DNA of 64,000 bases from Glycine soja (Eukaryota; Streptophyta; Magnoliopsida; Fabales; Fabaceae), in contig NC_041005.1 of the NCBI RefSeq assembly GCF_004193775.1, positions 4,776,501 to 4,840,500 of the forward strand. The letters are read 5' to 3'. Below are positions 26,201 through 38,802 of the stretch, piece by piece. A model generated the notes under the pieces. It did no database searches. It saw nothing but the letters and a program-made list of their open reading frames with translations, and was not told the DNA's origin. Made by a program: the position numbers and the translations under genes. Each line of letters begins with the position of its first letter. Position 1 is the first letter of the stretch.

Positions 26201-29200
26201 ATTACATATGGGTTTTCACTTTAAATTCTTTAAAAATATTTTGGTCGATTTTATCTTTCCTAAATTTATCTATTCAATTCTAATTTTTATCATTAACTTA
26301 GATCGAGTGATGACAAAGATATTCTTATAGATATAAAACTTCACGTGTCATGTGGATGATTATTGTTGACATAATAATTATGTGATAAATTTTTTAAAAA
26401 TTATTTTTTACCCTTTTTAGTGGTTTTAAAACTATCAAAATTTTGTTTTCCCAATTTTTGTTTCAATCCCTAAAAAAAAGTTTAACTATTTTTAGTCGTT
26501 AAAAAATTGACCGTTTCTTTTGAGTTTAACGGTCTAAATTAACAGCCGAAACTAAAAACACAAAAATAGAGAAAATAGTAACCTAGAAGACCTAATAGTG
26601 TGTTGTAAGAAAATAGTATAATTTTTATTTGGATTTAAAATATCATATATTTAAATGATTTAATTAGATATCAACTTCAAAGAAATTTTAAAAGGATAGA
26701 AAATTTATACGAGATTTGTTTTCTTATAAAATGAAAGAATTTCAAATAACATTAGATTATTTTTTCCTTCCATAATCTCATGATTTGGTGTGATCTCTCT
26801 GTGTCTCTTTTGAATCTTTTATGGCATGTTTGATTGATACTAAAAAATTATCATACACGTACAATCACGATCTATTTGTCATTTCAAAAAATTATGATGA
26901 GTTTAATTCACCAGCAATTCAAACACACATTTAATCTTAGGTCCCGTGATCCTCTCTCACCTCTCTTTCTTCTTTTTTTTGGCACATCTCCCTACCTCTT
27001 CCTCTCTTGTGCATTGTTCTCTCCCAAACTTTGTCCCTATCTATTAACAAATTTACTTTTTTTTTTTCGTGATATGATACAAATTTATATTTTTATTAAC
27101 AATAAAAAAACTGTTAAATTTATTTTTCCTTGTTAACGATATTTTATAATCGCATGAATAATATGTACATACTTAATGAGACATTGGTTTTAAATTTTTC
27201 TCTTTTTTGCATCAAACTTGTCCCCCCTTTTATGGAGACCATGGGAAGAACTAAATCTACCTCATGCGTATTATTGCGGTATTGTGGTTAACTTCAACAA
27301 CCTATGACCAACTGAATTTCACGAGTGAAGAGTGAGAGCCGCTCTAAAGGAAAGCTTTTGAACTAGTCAGTCAACTTTGTACGATGGCAATATTTGACTT
27401 GATTTAAAAAAAAAAAAAGAACAAGATTATAAAATGACGACAAAAATAAAGAGAAAAAATATTATGAATTTAAATTTTTCATTAGTAAAATATTAATAAC
27501 TGATAAAAAAATTAAGAAGAAAATAAATTCTTTCAAAAGAAAGGTGAAAATGGAAAATATAAAAATATTTATCTTTATTATATTTTTAAGGGAATTATTA
27601 TCTTAAACGAACGAGTTGTCTACATGAAATTTAATTGTTTTCTTTCCTTTACATAAAACTTTTTTTTTTCTTTATCATGAGCCAGATATATAAAAGAATT
27701 TTTACTATTTGAACAGGAGAACAAACCTATGGCAGTCAGAAAAAATGTGTAAGAACTAAGGAGAAACTTTGATGCACATAGACGCAAACGCATATGCATT
27801 CACCATTGCAATTGTTACATATTTGACTTGGATATATTCTCGTGCATGTCTCATCATGTATACCCGAGCGATTGCATATCAAAACCAATGGGGAATTTGC
27901 AATGGAGCAATGTGCTATGCAGAGTGTCGAACCATCAATTGGGTGTTAATACATCACATGGGATAATTAATCCGAATATACTCCTCAAGCACATTCGTAC
28001 GTGCAGCAAGAGGAAATGACAACCATTGGCACCTAGTCCTAAATTTCATCGTTACACTGAAACAAAGAGTGAATAATCAACAGTATGATGGGGGCTTTCC
28101 TGTGCTCAACAGTTCCAGCAATGGTAATATAATTGATAAAGACCCTTAAATTCATCATACAAAAAGATCAAATCAGAAATGCAAATGATGAAACTAAAGG
28201 AAAACCGCAGCAGCTTTGTTTCCACTTTGCCCACATTGCTTATTCTCTTTTATCCCTCGTTGATGATTGTGGCTACTTTCATTATACAAACGTCTCATCA
28301 TACAGCACATAGTGCGCTTTCACTGTGGTGTTAGATGGCAACCCAAAAGCCAAAAAAACCCCACAATGGAAGGTGGCTCTCCTCAAATGGATAAGAGTTT
28401 CTTTTTTTCCTTCTATTTTTATGTTCGATAGAACTTGAAAAATATTACATCATCCCGCTAGAGATATGCCATTCTAGATGCATTATTTGTGGTCTAGTGG
28501 AGAAGATTAAATACTACCACGGTATCTATAAAGCAATATCATCAATTAATGTAGCTAATTATTCTCTTTAAACCCCACAATTTTAAAAATTAAAAAAAGT
28601 GCAAATCGTACTCTCCAAATGACATCATGCACCATGTCTCCATCAAACACAAACTTCTGTTGTAATGCATGTTCTCCTTCCTCCCTTTCTCTGTGTGCAA
28701 AGATAATTCCGAAGTTGCAATAACTAATAGAGCTTCAACAGAACAAGAATGTTCATCATATGATAAATACGGTACCGGACAAAAAAAAATTCCCTATCAA
28801 TTAATTAGTTCATTCATACTCGTAACTCGTTAACACACAAGTTGCCAACTAGTGATTACTCGAATTTGAAATTCTTTTTCTTCCACCTCTCATCTCGTAC
28901 ATGTTTTATATTATTCAATTATTATTATATATGACCTTTACTTCTCTCAGTTCCCGATCTATGATTCAAGCTAAAGGTCCCCACTCTGCTGTCATGAGGA
29001 AACAACGACATTGATTCTGTGAACAGAAAGTCTACGACGACACTAAACAGAGGACGATCCTAAGATTTTGTAGCATATAATTTAGGAACCAAAGTCGACA
29101 ATTTGAAGGGTTTGGTTAGTTTTCCATCAATGTGAACAGGTTAAAATATCCAAAGTAATCGGTTCGAATTAGTTATAGGTTACGGTAAGCATGGAATTTT

Positions 29201-29311
29201 CACAGTGGCAACGATCAATTGGTAAGGGAATTGATTGGCCTAAAGGCATAGAGGTGTCAAAGTGTAATTTTAATAAAGACTAAAATGTAATTCAAGTAGT
29301 TCAGCATATAT

Positions 29312-30072
29312 TTAGAAAAAAATTAAGACTAAAATGTAATTTTAATCTGTTTATATTTTTTATTATTCATGATTTTGGAACCAAAGACATTTAGTCCTAA
29401 TTTTAAAAGGCTGTAATTTTGGTTTCTCCGTCCAAATTAACATGTTTACTGTTAAAAATTAACGTTAATTTTGGTTTCCCCTCATTGTCTCTTGAACCTC
29501 TCCAAAAATGACTTTGCCGGAGACCAACCGGACCTCCTGCCGGAGTTCATCAAACAATCAGGCCAAAAGAAGAAGCAAAATTGGCTTTTCAAAATTTAAC
29601 AACTTCCAAATTCCCAGATTCAGTTGGTTGGCTACTGATATCTTGAAAAGTTAGCGCATGCTTTGCTGCAGAAATGTTGGGTCAGAAACATCATAATGCA
29701 CTCTTCTACAAACCATTGCTTCTCCCACAAATCACAAACCGCTACTCCCATCAAAATCCTTTCAATTCTTTAACGTGATTAACCACGTCGAAACAAAAAC
29801 GACAAATACTTCTTCATAATGAGAGTATTGGAGGTGGAGAGAGAATATGAGATTCATGTTACATAAGTCGTTCCAAATATACCAAAAGTCTCGGGAACAA
29901 AACAAAAATAACGAATAGTAAAATTTTAATGTTAGTCAACGCGGTCAACATTTTAATTGGGATGGAGATTAAAATTTATTATTTTTTAAAATTAAAAAAT
30001 CAAATATTTTAATTTTAAAATTAAGAGATCAAAATTACTATAAAGAGGGATTAAAATTATATTTTAGTCAAA
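29312..30072. repeat. Possible foldback element with short inverted ends
   Basis: The 21-base string at 29312-29332 (gactaaaatgta then attttaatc) is the near-exact reverse complement of the string at about 30052-30072 (gattaaaattat then attttagtc), one mismatch apart. Both sit in larger blocks rich in the same phrases. This suggests a non-autonomous DNA transposon of about 760 bases, but boundaries and target duplications are unclear and AT-richness makes chance matches more likely. Confidence 0.35.
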
Positions 30073-31151
30073 AATAAACTCATAATGAACTCGGTGAGAC
30101 TATTTTTTTTTTCAAAAAAAAAATGTTTTCTAAAATGAACCTTAAATTTAATTAAAAAGAAAAAATAAGATTTCATCTTAACAAATCTCACAATTTAAAT
30201 TTTATAGTGAACAATAAATACTAAAATGAACCTTCATATTTAATTGAAAAGTAGTATCAAAATCATCTAAAAAATATACTTAAGTTTTCTTTAGATAAAA
30301 AATTCCCCTGTCCTTCCATTCTCAATTGCCGGGGTGAAAGAATCAGTCCCGACAGAGGGCCCCCAGTAGCATTTAAGTGCAAACTCTAAGCAAAACAGAA
30401 AACCCTCATGAACAAAACCATGTCTAGTACAAAAAAATCATTACATAATATCTCATGGCAGATTTTAGTGTACAGCAGCGCTAGATATATATATTTTCTA
30501 CGGAATCGATCATAAAAAAAAATACTTCATATTTATTAGGAAAAAACAGTTAATTTTATTAAATTATCTTATTTTTAATTAAAAATATATATTTATATTT
30601 TTCATTGGAATTTGATCAAATATTTTAAAAAACTAACCTTAATAAATGAATAAATGAATGATATTTTAAAGATAATCTAGTTGAATAACACATAAATAAT
30701 TAAAATTTATTTATACTTAAGAAAAAAAATTATTATTCATATTCGAGATTAAAGGAGTAAATTTGTATTATATATTTAAGATTTAAACTCAAAATTATTA
30801 GCTTAATTGAAATTGAAAACAACTAACTTAATCGAAACAAATTAGTAGCAGTTGATTCATATGTTAAGTGATATCTTTTGGAATTACATAATCGCAAACT
30901 ATTATTATGTTTATTTATGATTTCAATTATAATTTTCATGTAACCATATAACTGAAAATATTTATAAGAAAAGTTAATAAAGTGTTTATGAGATGAAAAT
31001 TGGTGAATAGCATAAAGAGTTTAAGATTGTAGTTCTCCTAAGACACCTGTGGCTGCTGCAACTCTTACCCTGCACGTTATATGTTGCAACAACAAAACAG
31101 GGCCAAGTCCGTGACACAAAACAGAAAGCCAATAACCCACTTTCCTTTCAT

Positions 31152-31159
31152 TATAAATA
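31152..31159 (+). promoter_or_regulatory. TATA box of the GLUTAMINE DUMPER gene
   Basis: TATAAATA in a pyrimidine-rich setting, 88 bases before the ATG. A start site about 30 bases downstream would give a leader of roughly 50-60 bases, which includes an (AC)n run at about 31213-31229. The TATA box also shows that the frame open upstream of the ATG is not part of the protein. Confidence 0.75.
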
Positions 31160-31239
31160 CCCCGCCACCCCACTTCTTCCCTTACAAGCTAACCTTCTTT
31201 CTCTCTTCTCTCAACACACACACACACACTAGAAACAAA

Positions 31240-31737
31240 ATGAGAACCATCCCCACCACAACAACAACTCCAATAGCACCCGCAGCCACCACCATAAGTC
31301 CTTATTCTCAGCACTCGACGTGGCACTCTCCGGTTCCGTATCTGTTTGGAGGACTGGCTGCGATGCTCGGTCTCATAGCCTTTGCTCTCTTGATCTTAGC
31401 CTGCTCCTACTGGAAACTTTCCGGCCAGTTACTGAACGAAGAAAACGCCGAAAGGGACTTGGAAAGTGTTGCTGGTGAGAAACAGGGTGACTCTGCAAAC
31501 AAGGACTCTGTTAAGGTGTACGAGGAGAAGATTCTCGTCATTATGGCCGGAGATGACAAACCCACATTCTTGGCCACCCCGAAAGCCTCCTCTGTTACTC
31601 GCTGTGTTCCCAACCATTTTGAGGAAAACCTCGAAAACCATGTGACTTCTGAGAAATTAGAGAAAAACCCTGTTCAACAACCTACGTCTCCGCAACCACA
31701 AGAAACAACGCAACAACAGAGCCTGCCACGACAATAA
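31240..31737 (+). CDS. GDU: GLUTAMINE DUMPER-type single-span membrane protein
   Basis: A single exon encoding 165 aa. The N-terminus is Thr/Pro/Ala-rich, followed by HSPVPYLFGGLAAMLGLIAF-type sequence forming one membrane span at about 33-57, then the conserved SYWKLSG exit. The cytosolic part carries the family hallmark VIMAG at residues 100-104, with KPTFLATP just after it. The C-terminus is Gln/Pro-rich and low in complexity. Arabidopsis GDU proteins are plant-specific; overexpression raises amino-acid export and causes glutamine secretion at leaf pores, and they bind the LOG2 ubiquitin ligase through the VIMAG region. That this protein acts the same way is inferred from the motif. The ATG was chosen because the TATA box lies 88 bases upstream, inside the longer open frame that begins at 31081. 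Length and intronless structure are normal for the family. Confidence 0.95.
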   Translation: MRTIPTTTTTPIAPAATTISPYSQHSTWHSPVPYLFGGLAAMLGLIAFALLILACSYWKLSGQLLNEENAERDLESVAGEKQGDSANKDSVKVYEEKILVIMAGDDKPTFLATPKASSVTRCVPNHFEENLENHVTSEKLEKNPVQQPTSPQPQETTQQQSLPRQ

Positions 31738-34700
31738 GTTGTCATTTGGTTTGTAAGTCTATGATTCTATCGTGGGCTAGATTTGAGAAACAGGGGAGCA
31801 TCTTTCTTTGTTTCCTAGCATTCCCTCCCTCTTCTTTCTTTTCCTTGTTTGTTTGTATTCTATTGTTGTTCGGAAATTGTAAATTTAAACGAGATGAATT
31901 AGAATTTAAAAGAGCTGCCAGAGTCTTGTATTTGTTAATGCATCAGGCTGCGAATGGATCCCACAATTACAATGTTGTTTCCAATCCTACATATCATTTC
32001 GAAACTTTGCAGGGTGTGTAGTTTCCAATCAAACAATTACAATGTTTAGGTTATTTTATAAAGGAATAGAAAATAGTCTATAGACACTTGAGTGTTATTT
32101 GATATCTAGAATGAGAAAAAAAAATTATATAAATACTGAGATGATATCATGTAATAGAATAAAAAATATTAAAAATAAAAAAAATATGAATAAAGTGTAT
32201 AAATATAAAAAATAATTTGCTAACATAATTTTGAATATTGTAAATGTGTATTTGAATGAATGTTTATAAGATTAACTTTGAATAAAAGTAACTTAAAAAA
32301 TAATACTCGGTATAAATTTTTTAATTGATGTAAAAATGATCTAAAGTTATTTTAACTTAAAACATAAATTTCAAATTTTATTCTGACATGAAAATAAATA
32401 TGTAAAAATATATTTAAAATTAATTCTACAACCATAAATCAAACTGTCAAGCGGTTGAATACACCTATAAATTATTGCACAATGGAGTTCATATTATTTA
32501 AACCAAAGATTATGCACATTTATTTTAAAATATTTTATTAAAATGAGGCTATTTTTGTCACATCACTCACAGTAATAAGTCACCTGACAACTTTAAATAA
32601 AAATGAAACATAAACATAATAAAATAAGGAAAAAATAAATGATATTATTTATTTCTTTATTTATGTTAATTTTTTGTGTTGTTTATTTATGGTACTGTTT
32701 ATAAAGGTTTCAAAAAATAAAATAAAACACAAACTTAAATAAAATAAAATATAAAAATAAGTATTTGAAGTAAAAGCAAGAAGTGAAAAAATAAAAACAA
32801 AAAGAATAGGTGAATAATTTTGACCCAAGCAGGAAAGCAGCCTGTAGTTAAATTTTTCTACCTTTGATCAAAGTTTGAATCCAAAAATGCGAGAAAAAAT
32901 AGTTTTGTATAATTTGTATGTAATATTATTATAATTACAAATCATCATATTTTTTTAAAATTTTTTATGATAATTATTATTATTATTATTTGATAGTCAT
33001 ATTGATGGTGATATCTAATTGATTGATAATTTACATTAGTGATGTGTGTATAAAAATTAAATTCAAAATACCTTCAAAAAAGAAAATTAAACTCAAAATA
33101 TTTGTTCTTTCAGTTTTGTTTTTCATTTTTGCTTTGTCACCACAGTGACCGTTATCTATGACCTCTGACAAGAATATAAACGTACATTCATAGATTATCA
33201 TGATCAGATTGAATGAAGTTATGCTGAAAAAATTTTAGCCCTTTGAGGGAAAATAAACTTCTTCAACCTTTATAAGACATGAACTGATCGATAAACAAAT
33301 CTTTATAAGACATGTAGATATATGCCTTCTACCCACCTTCCATCTTTCACTTCTAATCGGATTGGGTGAATAAATACATCACAAAAAATGCATCCCTTCA
33401 ACTTTTTGTTTTTTTATATGGAGAAAATGTACCCTTCTAAAGATAAATGGGAAAAGAAAGAAATACTGCAACAGTGCTTCTAATCCGTGGATTTGGCTAG
33501 CCTTTTCGACAACTTTTTCTTTATTTTCCATTAAAAGCATTTTGGATAAATTTTTCTAAAAGCACTTCTAGAAGAAAAAAATAAAAAAAAAATGAAATAT
33601 ATTTTTTTATAAGTTAAAATAATTTATTTATTAATTAATCATTAATTAATTTATGAATATCCTCTCATTTTTTAAATAAATTAGTTAATAATTAATTGAT
33701 GGAAAACTTATTTCAATTTGTAAAAAAAATAATCTCTTTATTTTTTTTTCTTAAAATTATTTCTAAAGAAACTTATAAATAGGTCCTAATTGGCTAATGT
33801 TAGACTTCTTATTGGGCCGTGTTTATGCATGTAGTAATAAAGCAAGGATTAATTATAAAGATGAGATATATGGAGGATATAAACTGCGCGCTATGGGAAT
33901 ATGCTGGAGCATTGCACGTACTCTGGTAATATATATTAATATATATGCTGTTGCCTTATAATATAATATGGCTGGATGAAATGAAGGTAGGCGACATAGA
34001 TGGCCATGGAATTATAAAAGTATGACATGACTTATAAACAACGGAAACGACGTTTTTATGCTTGAATTGTACCATAGTCACTAACAATTTTACTGAAAAG
34101 ATTCGATACTATTGTCATTTGTCTCAAACTAAAGGCACGAGTCCAATCGGCTGCTAAATTTCACCTAATCAGCTTATTCGTATTTTATAGGATTAGAGCA
34201 TTATAAAAATGTTTGCTTGTAACTTGGTGATGCATTCATGTTGTATAGCATTTTTGGTTAGGACAAATTACATGTTTTCTCTTCGTATAGGTTGAATTAT
34301 AGTTAACTTCAATGTTTTTTTCTTTCCTTTTGGAATTTGTCAGTTTGGGTTCTTGTTTTGGTTTTAGGAGCAAGTATTAGTTTGCTTTAGAGCAAGAAAG
34401 TATGTGTCAGGAATCAATGGAAGCTTGGATGCAAGGAATTAAAATAAAATGAATAAAAGATGAACTTTTCGTGATAGGACAACAAGGTTCACGATCAACC
34501 TATAAATTTCCATCTGCTCCTGAACCAATATGCAATGCTTCTTGACACAAGACAACAAAGATCACAAGTAGTTCATGGATTCCCTGTTAACCATGAGTCA
34601 ATTTACAACTTGTTCGAACACCACCAAACAACAAAATTATAAGCAACCCATAAAACAAAGTTTACTTGTGAAATGTCACCTGCGACAATTTTTTTAAATC

Positions 34701-37700
34701 AATTTTTATGTTTTTATTTTGTTGGGGTCTAGATTTATATTAGTCCATTGTTTGCATAAGACTTTTATGTTATGTCGATAGGAAGTGACATCTCTAGCCT
34801 TGGGGATGATCCTTCTCTTCTTTCGGATGCTCTTCTCTTATCTCTTTGATTTTGTTTTCCCTATGTTTGAGTGTTTTCTTTAGATTTTTTTTATAGACCG
34901 GGGGCTTAACCCTTGATTGGATAATGGATGTTTAATTGAATAATTTTGGTATTCTACTAAGTTCTGTTCTTGATTCTTTATTTATTGATTTTCTTCATGT
35001 GACGTAATTGATAACCATTTTTTATAACCTTGGATACTTAGGAAAGAAGGAAATAGTAAACTTAATCGTTGGAATCATGTGGAAGGAAACTTAAGCTTTA
35101 AATCACAAAAATATGTTTGATCCTCTAAAGATAAAATAAATTGGCAAAGAATGTAATGATCTAATTGAGCATAACTAACAGGAAAATAGATCGAGATCAA
35201 ATGAATTGACAAAGTCAACCAATTAGAACACTTATGAATGGAAATTAATCCATTAGCAAATCAACGTGCGAACTCCAATTTAGGAAAGCTTTTTTAATTT
35301 CCGTTTAATTATTATTCCTGCATTATTGTTTCCTGTAGTCAATGGTGTAGTTAAAGGCAGTGTAGAAATTGCTTCCACGGACGTCACACAACAGAGACAT
35401 CGGTGAAGGAGGAGTTGTGATCACATGTGGAGAGTCTATTATAAAAATATAAACCGTGATTAATCTAAAGGGTATTATAAATAGTGCACCATAGAGCATA
35501 TGAGGTAGTGGTGCACCCTAGAAGCTGTCAGAAAATTATGGGAAGAAAGTGATACTTAAGTTTGGGTGGAATCGATGGCGTTGGATTGAGTATACTATAG
35601 ATGGATTGGGAAGTAAAGAGAAAGTGGAGGAAACAAAAAATTGTGACAAAAGAAAAAGGTTCGTATGGCTTTAAGTCACTATTAGCTTTAGTCCACACTC
35701 GAGGTTCTTAGAGGTTCAACTAATTTATTATCCAAAATGACAATATAAATGGTGAGCCTATATACTTTCTGGACATTAATTGACCTAAAGTTCTGAAGCA
35801 GCTTTGCTTAAGCCCATCTCCAGGCTTTATAATTCTTAAGTTCTGTTTTAAGTTTATATTATAATAAAAAAAATATAAAAGGCTATGGGTAAGTTTTGGG
35901 GTAAAAAGAACTTTGTGATAAGTTTGTTTTTTAAATCTTTTGAACAAAGAATTCTATTATATTTTTCTTAAATAGTAATAATAATAATTGTTATTATTAT
36001 TATATTTTCAAATCATTATATTTTTTTTTATACAATCTATCATTTTCTATAAAAGGTTAACATGATATATATAATTTGAAAATTGTGTGAAAATTCTGAT
36101 TTTTTTTGTAACAATTATATAAGATAAAGTTAATATATTTTTTTGTTGCATGGTCTAGAAAATTAATACGACACATCATATAAAGTAACTTTTTTGCAGG
36201 TGTGTTTGTTGTTATGTTTCATTTTCAGATCCCCCACCCCTTTAAATTATATTTAACTAGCAATTATTTCAAACATTATAACTGTATTTTTTTAGTTTAA
36301 ATAAAAATATAATAATTCAAATTTAAGAGAAATGAGCAAATATAGAAAAACTGAAGAAAATTAATTTCACATTGTAAATAGTCAATAAAATTTAAGGTTG
36401 AAAATAAAAGTAATCAAAATTGAGATATGAAAATTCAAAATTTTAACATAACAAATTTTAACATAAAAATTTGAAAATAATTAATAATTTATACTTTTAT
36501 AAATATCAAACAAGAGGAAAATAATACAAATAAAGTTATATATAAAGAAAGACTTAAATATGTTTTAAGTCTCTTAAATACAATAGTATTTTATTTTAGT
36601 CTTTTAAATTAAAATTTATTTTTTTGAGTCCTCTAAAATTATAAAATACTTTTTTCAGTCCATCTTTCCAAGTAGATGACATATTAAATGTGTAATTTGT
36701 AGTAATTTTTTATCATCATAATTTGATTTTTAATTTAAATTTTAAAGCATGCCACAAATTAAAAAAAAAAATGCAACAATCACATTCATAAGTAACCTCG
36801 TTCTTCATACGCATTTCCTCAAACAACTCTCGTGCAAAATCTAACCTATACCACTTTGCATGCATAGCAACCTCATCCTTTGTGCTACAACAACTACATC
36901 AAGGTCCTCGGCGAGCGTCGGATTCTATGTTTCATGTCTTGCACCTTTTTTGTTTGTATAACTGTTTGATGTGAATGGCGGTGTGGGTTATTCAAGTTGG
37001 AATAACTTTCTTGATTTTTGGTCAATTACAGTGATTTATTACTGTAGAAGATTTTTAACTTCCGGCCAGTATCATATAGACTCTTTCATAGGTCCTGAAA
37101 AACTGAATAATTTATATTTTTAAATTAAAATGTTATCTTGATTGTGAATTTGGTATTTTCTGAATTTGATAACAAAAAAACAAGGCACTATTATTTTGTT
37201 TGAACGGGAATGAGGATTACAAAATGCCAATATTTTGATATGAGGAAAACTCAAGACATTTCATATTCTGCATTAGCTGCCACAATCATCTCTCTAGAAT
37301 TAGTAATATGATATGTTAATACTTGTTAATTTTTGAACTATTATTTCTTTTCCACAATTTGTAGCTGCCACCCTCCTTTCCTCTTTTTCTTTTTAACATC
37401 ATATCATATCGGGATTGTAAAAAGACTTCGAAATCTAAGAAAATTTAAAATCCCAACAATAAACCATCACAAATTATATAATCAATATGTACTTTGACAC
37501 ACTAATGTCAAATGTTAGTTGGAGAGAAGAATTAAAATAAACATTTTTCAAGTTTAAAAGACTAAAAGAAATAAATTTTAATTTGAGGGACTGAAAAATA
37601 CATACCCCTAATTTAAAAAATTAAAAATATATTTAAGCTATATAAAAAATAGATGCAATAGAAAGTTTTAATGACATAAAGAGTGATATGATAATATAAA

Positions 37701-38640
37701 AGTTTATCATTAATTATTGATAACATGTAAACATAATTTAATTCATATTTCATAGTATTTTATTAAATTATTAAAAATATTTTTTATCAATACAACTAAT
37801 TAACTTTTTAACACTAAAGTAATAAAGTGTTTGCTCTTGTGATTAATGATAAAAGGATAATTACATGTAAATAATTTAATATCACATATATTCCATTGAC
37901 ACATGGTATTTCCTTTATATGTATCTTATTATTGCATTATATTACCTAATAACCAATCGAAATCATGTATGTGATCAATCTAGCTATCCACATTTTTGTT
38001 TTGCTTTATGAGGCAGGGCTTAGCCGCTTGTTTCTTATTTCTTATATTTCTGGCAGCATTGGAAAAAAAAAACATATTTCTATCTCTCTTTTTTTTTCTC
38101 TTTCTCTTCTTTTATGACAAGTAACATAATGATGTCCATACATCATTTTTCACGATAAAATCATACTTTTGATATAAGAGAAAGAAAAAAAAACCAATTT
38201 ATTTAACTCTAAAATGAAGATATATATTAACAGAAAGCATGTGCAACCTTAGTCTTGATTTTATCATAGGTAGGAAAGGTAAACCGTTTTTTAAACATAC
38301 CCTAAAAGGTGACAGCAACTGCAACGCAAAATCAATGCACAATATGAAACCATTTTCTTTATTAGTAGATACCCCATCAAATCGGAGAGTATATTAATAC
38401 GAAAACAAATAGTATATTTTTATTTTTGGTAGGTGGAAATAAATACTAGAAAATTATTTAGAGAATAAAAAGTACAAGGGAATGATAATAATATAAAGAT
38501 GCCAAAAAGCTTTGGAGGAGGTGGCCCGATAATTGTGTCAGCCCCAGCCACAAGACATAAAGTGGGGTCCATTGGCATGGCACCGCACCATCCAAACTTC
38601 AAACCCAAAAGCCTCCATTACTGCACCATCGACTTGGCTA
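31738..38640. other. Intergenic between GDU and CONSTANS-like genes
   Basis: The first about 280 bases are probably the GDU 3' untranslated region. The rest is very AT-rich with long runs of A and T and contains a Mutator-like element (listed separately). No further gene was recognised; open frames are short and of low complexity. The last few hundred bases before 38640 are the likely upstream part of the CONSTANS-like promoter. Confidence 0.5.
36549..37638. mobile_element. Non-autonomous Mutator-like element
   Basis: The left end (gacttaaatatgttttaag, near 36551) and the reverse complement of the right end (gcttaaatatatttttaa, ending near 37638) match, and similarity continues inward: attttagtcttttaaa and aaaatttatttttttgagtcc on the left, with counterparts on the right. 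The element is flanked by TATATAAAGA (36539-36548) and TATATAAAAA (37639-37648), a 9-10 base near-duplication, the size made by Mutator-type transposases. The phrase aaatatgtttt..agtc is common at ends of legume elements of this kind. The 1.1 kb interior has no transposase frame, though 36780-36930 is less AT-rich. Confidence 0.65.
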
Positions 38641-38648
38641 AGATTCAT

Positions 38649-38657
38649 CCACGTGTC
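38649..38657 (+). promoter_or_regulatory. G-box (CCACGTGTC) upstream of the CONSTANS-like gene
   Basis: A palindromic CACGTG core at 38650-38655, about 150 bases before the ATG. G-boxes bind bZIP and bHLH factors such as HY5 and PIFs and are frequent in light-controlled promoters, in line with the role of COL genes. An inverted CCAAT-type string (ccattgg) lies about 10 bases downstream. No clear TATA box was seen. Function is inferred from position and motif. Confidence 0.5.
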
Positions 38658-38802
38658 ATCCTTCCATTGGTTCCTCTTCAGATCTCCCTGGCCCCACCAG
38701 ATAGACTTGGACTTGTTTCAAGTAATCAGCCTTCTTTCTTTCATCGCTTCCACACCACACCCTATTCCCAAACAAAAACAACACATCACGGAGCCACCAA
38801 CC

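Larger units (their letters stand above)
20175..31151. other. Large intergenic region, no gene recognised
   Basis: About 11 kb of AT-rich DNA. The part adjoining 20175 should carry the promoter of the dehydrogenase-like gene; sequence near 20280-20520 is less AT-rich than its surroundings. Short open frames (for example near 22554-22838, 26834-27136 and 27769-28019) have no recognisable motifs and fall in low-complexity sequence. Weak foldback-type sequence with ttttagtc-like phrases occurs near 26170-26540 and 29260-30080. (TA)n runs occur near 21448-21464. No RNA gene could be supported. Confidence 0.55.

Noticed and set aside
31081..31239. In-frame open extension of 53 codons upstream of the GDU start
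   Set aside because: A TATA box at 31152-31159 lies inside it, and GDU family proteins start at the later Met.
31746..32021. 91-codon open frame after the GDU stop
   Set aside because: It falls in the probable 3' untranslated region, is hydrophobic low-complexity sequence and has no family match that I know.
38533..38802. In-frame open extension of 90 codons before the CONSTANS-like start
   Set aside because: The region holds promoter-type sites (G-box at 38649), and the B-box begins directly after the later Met as in family members.
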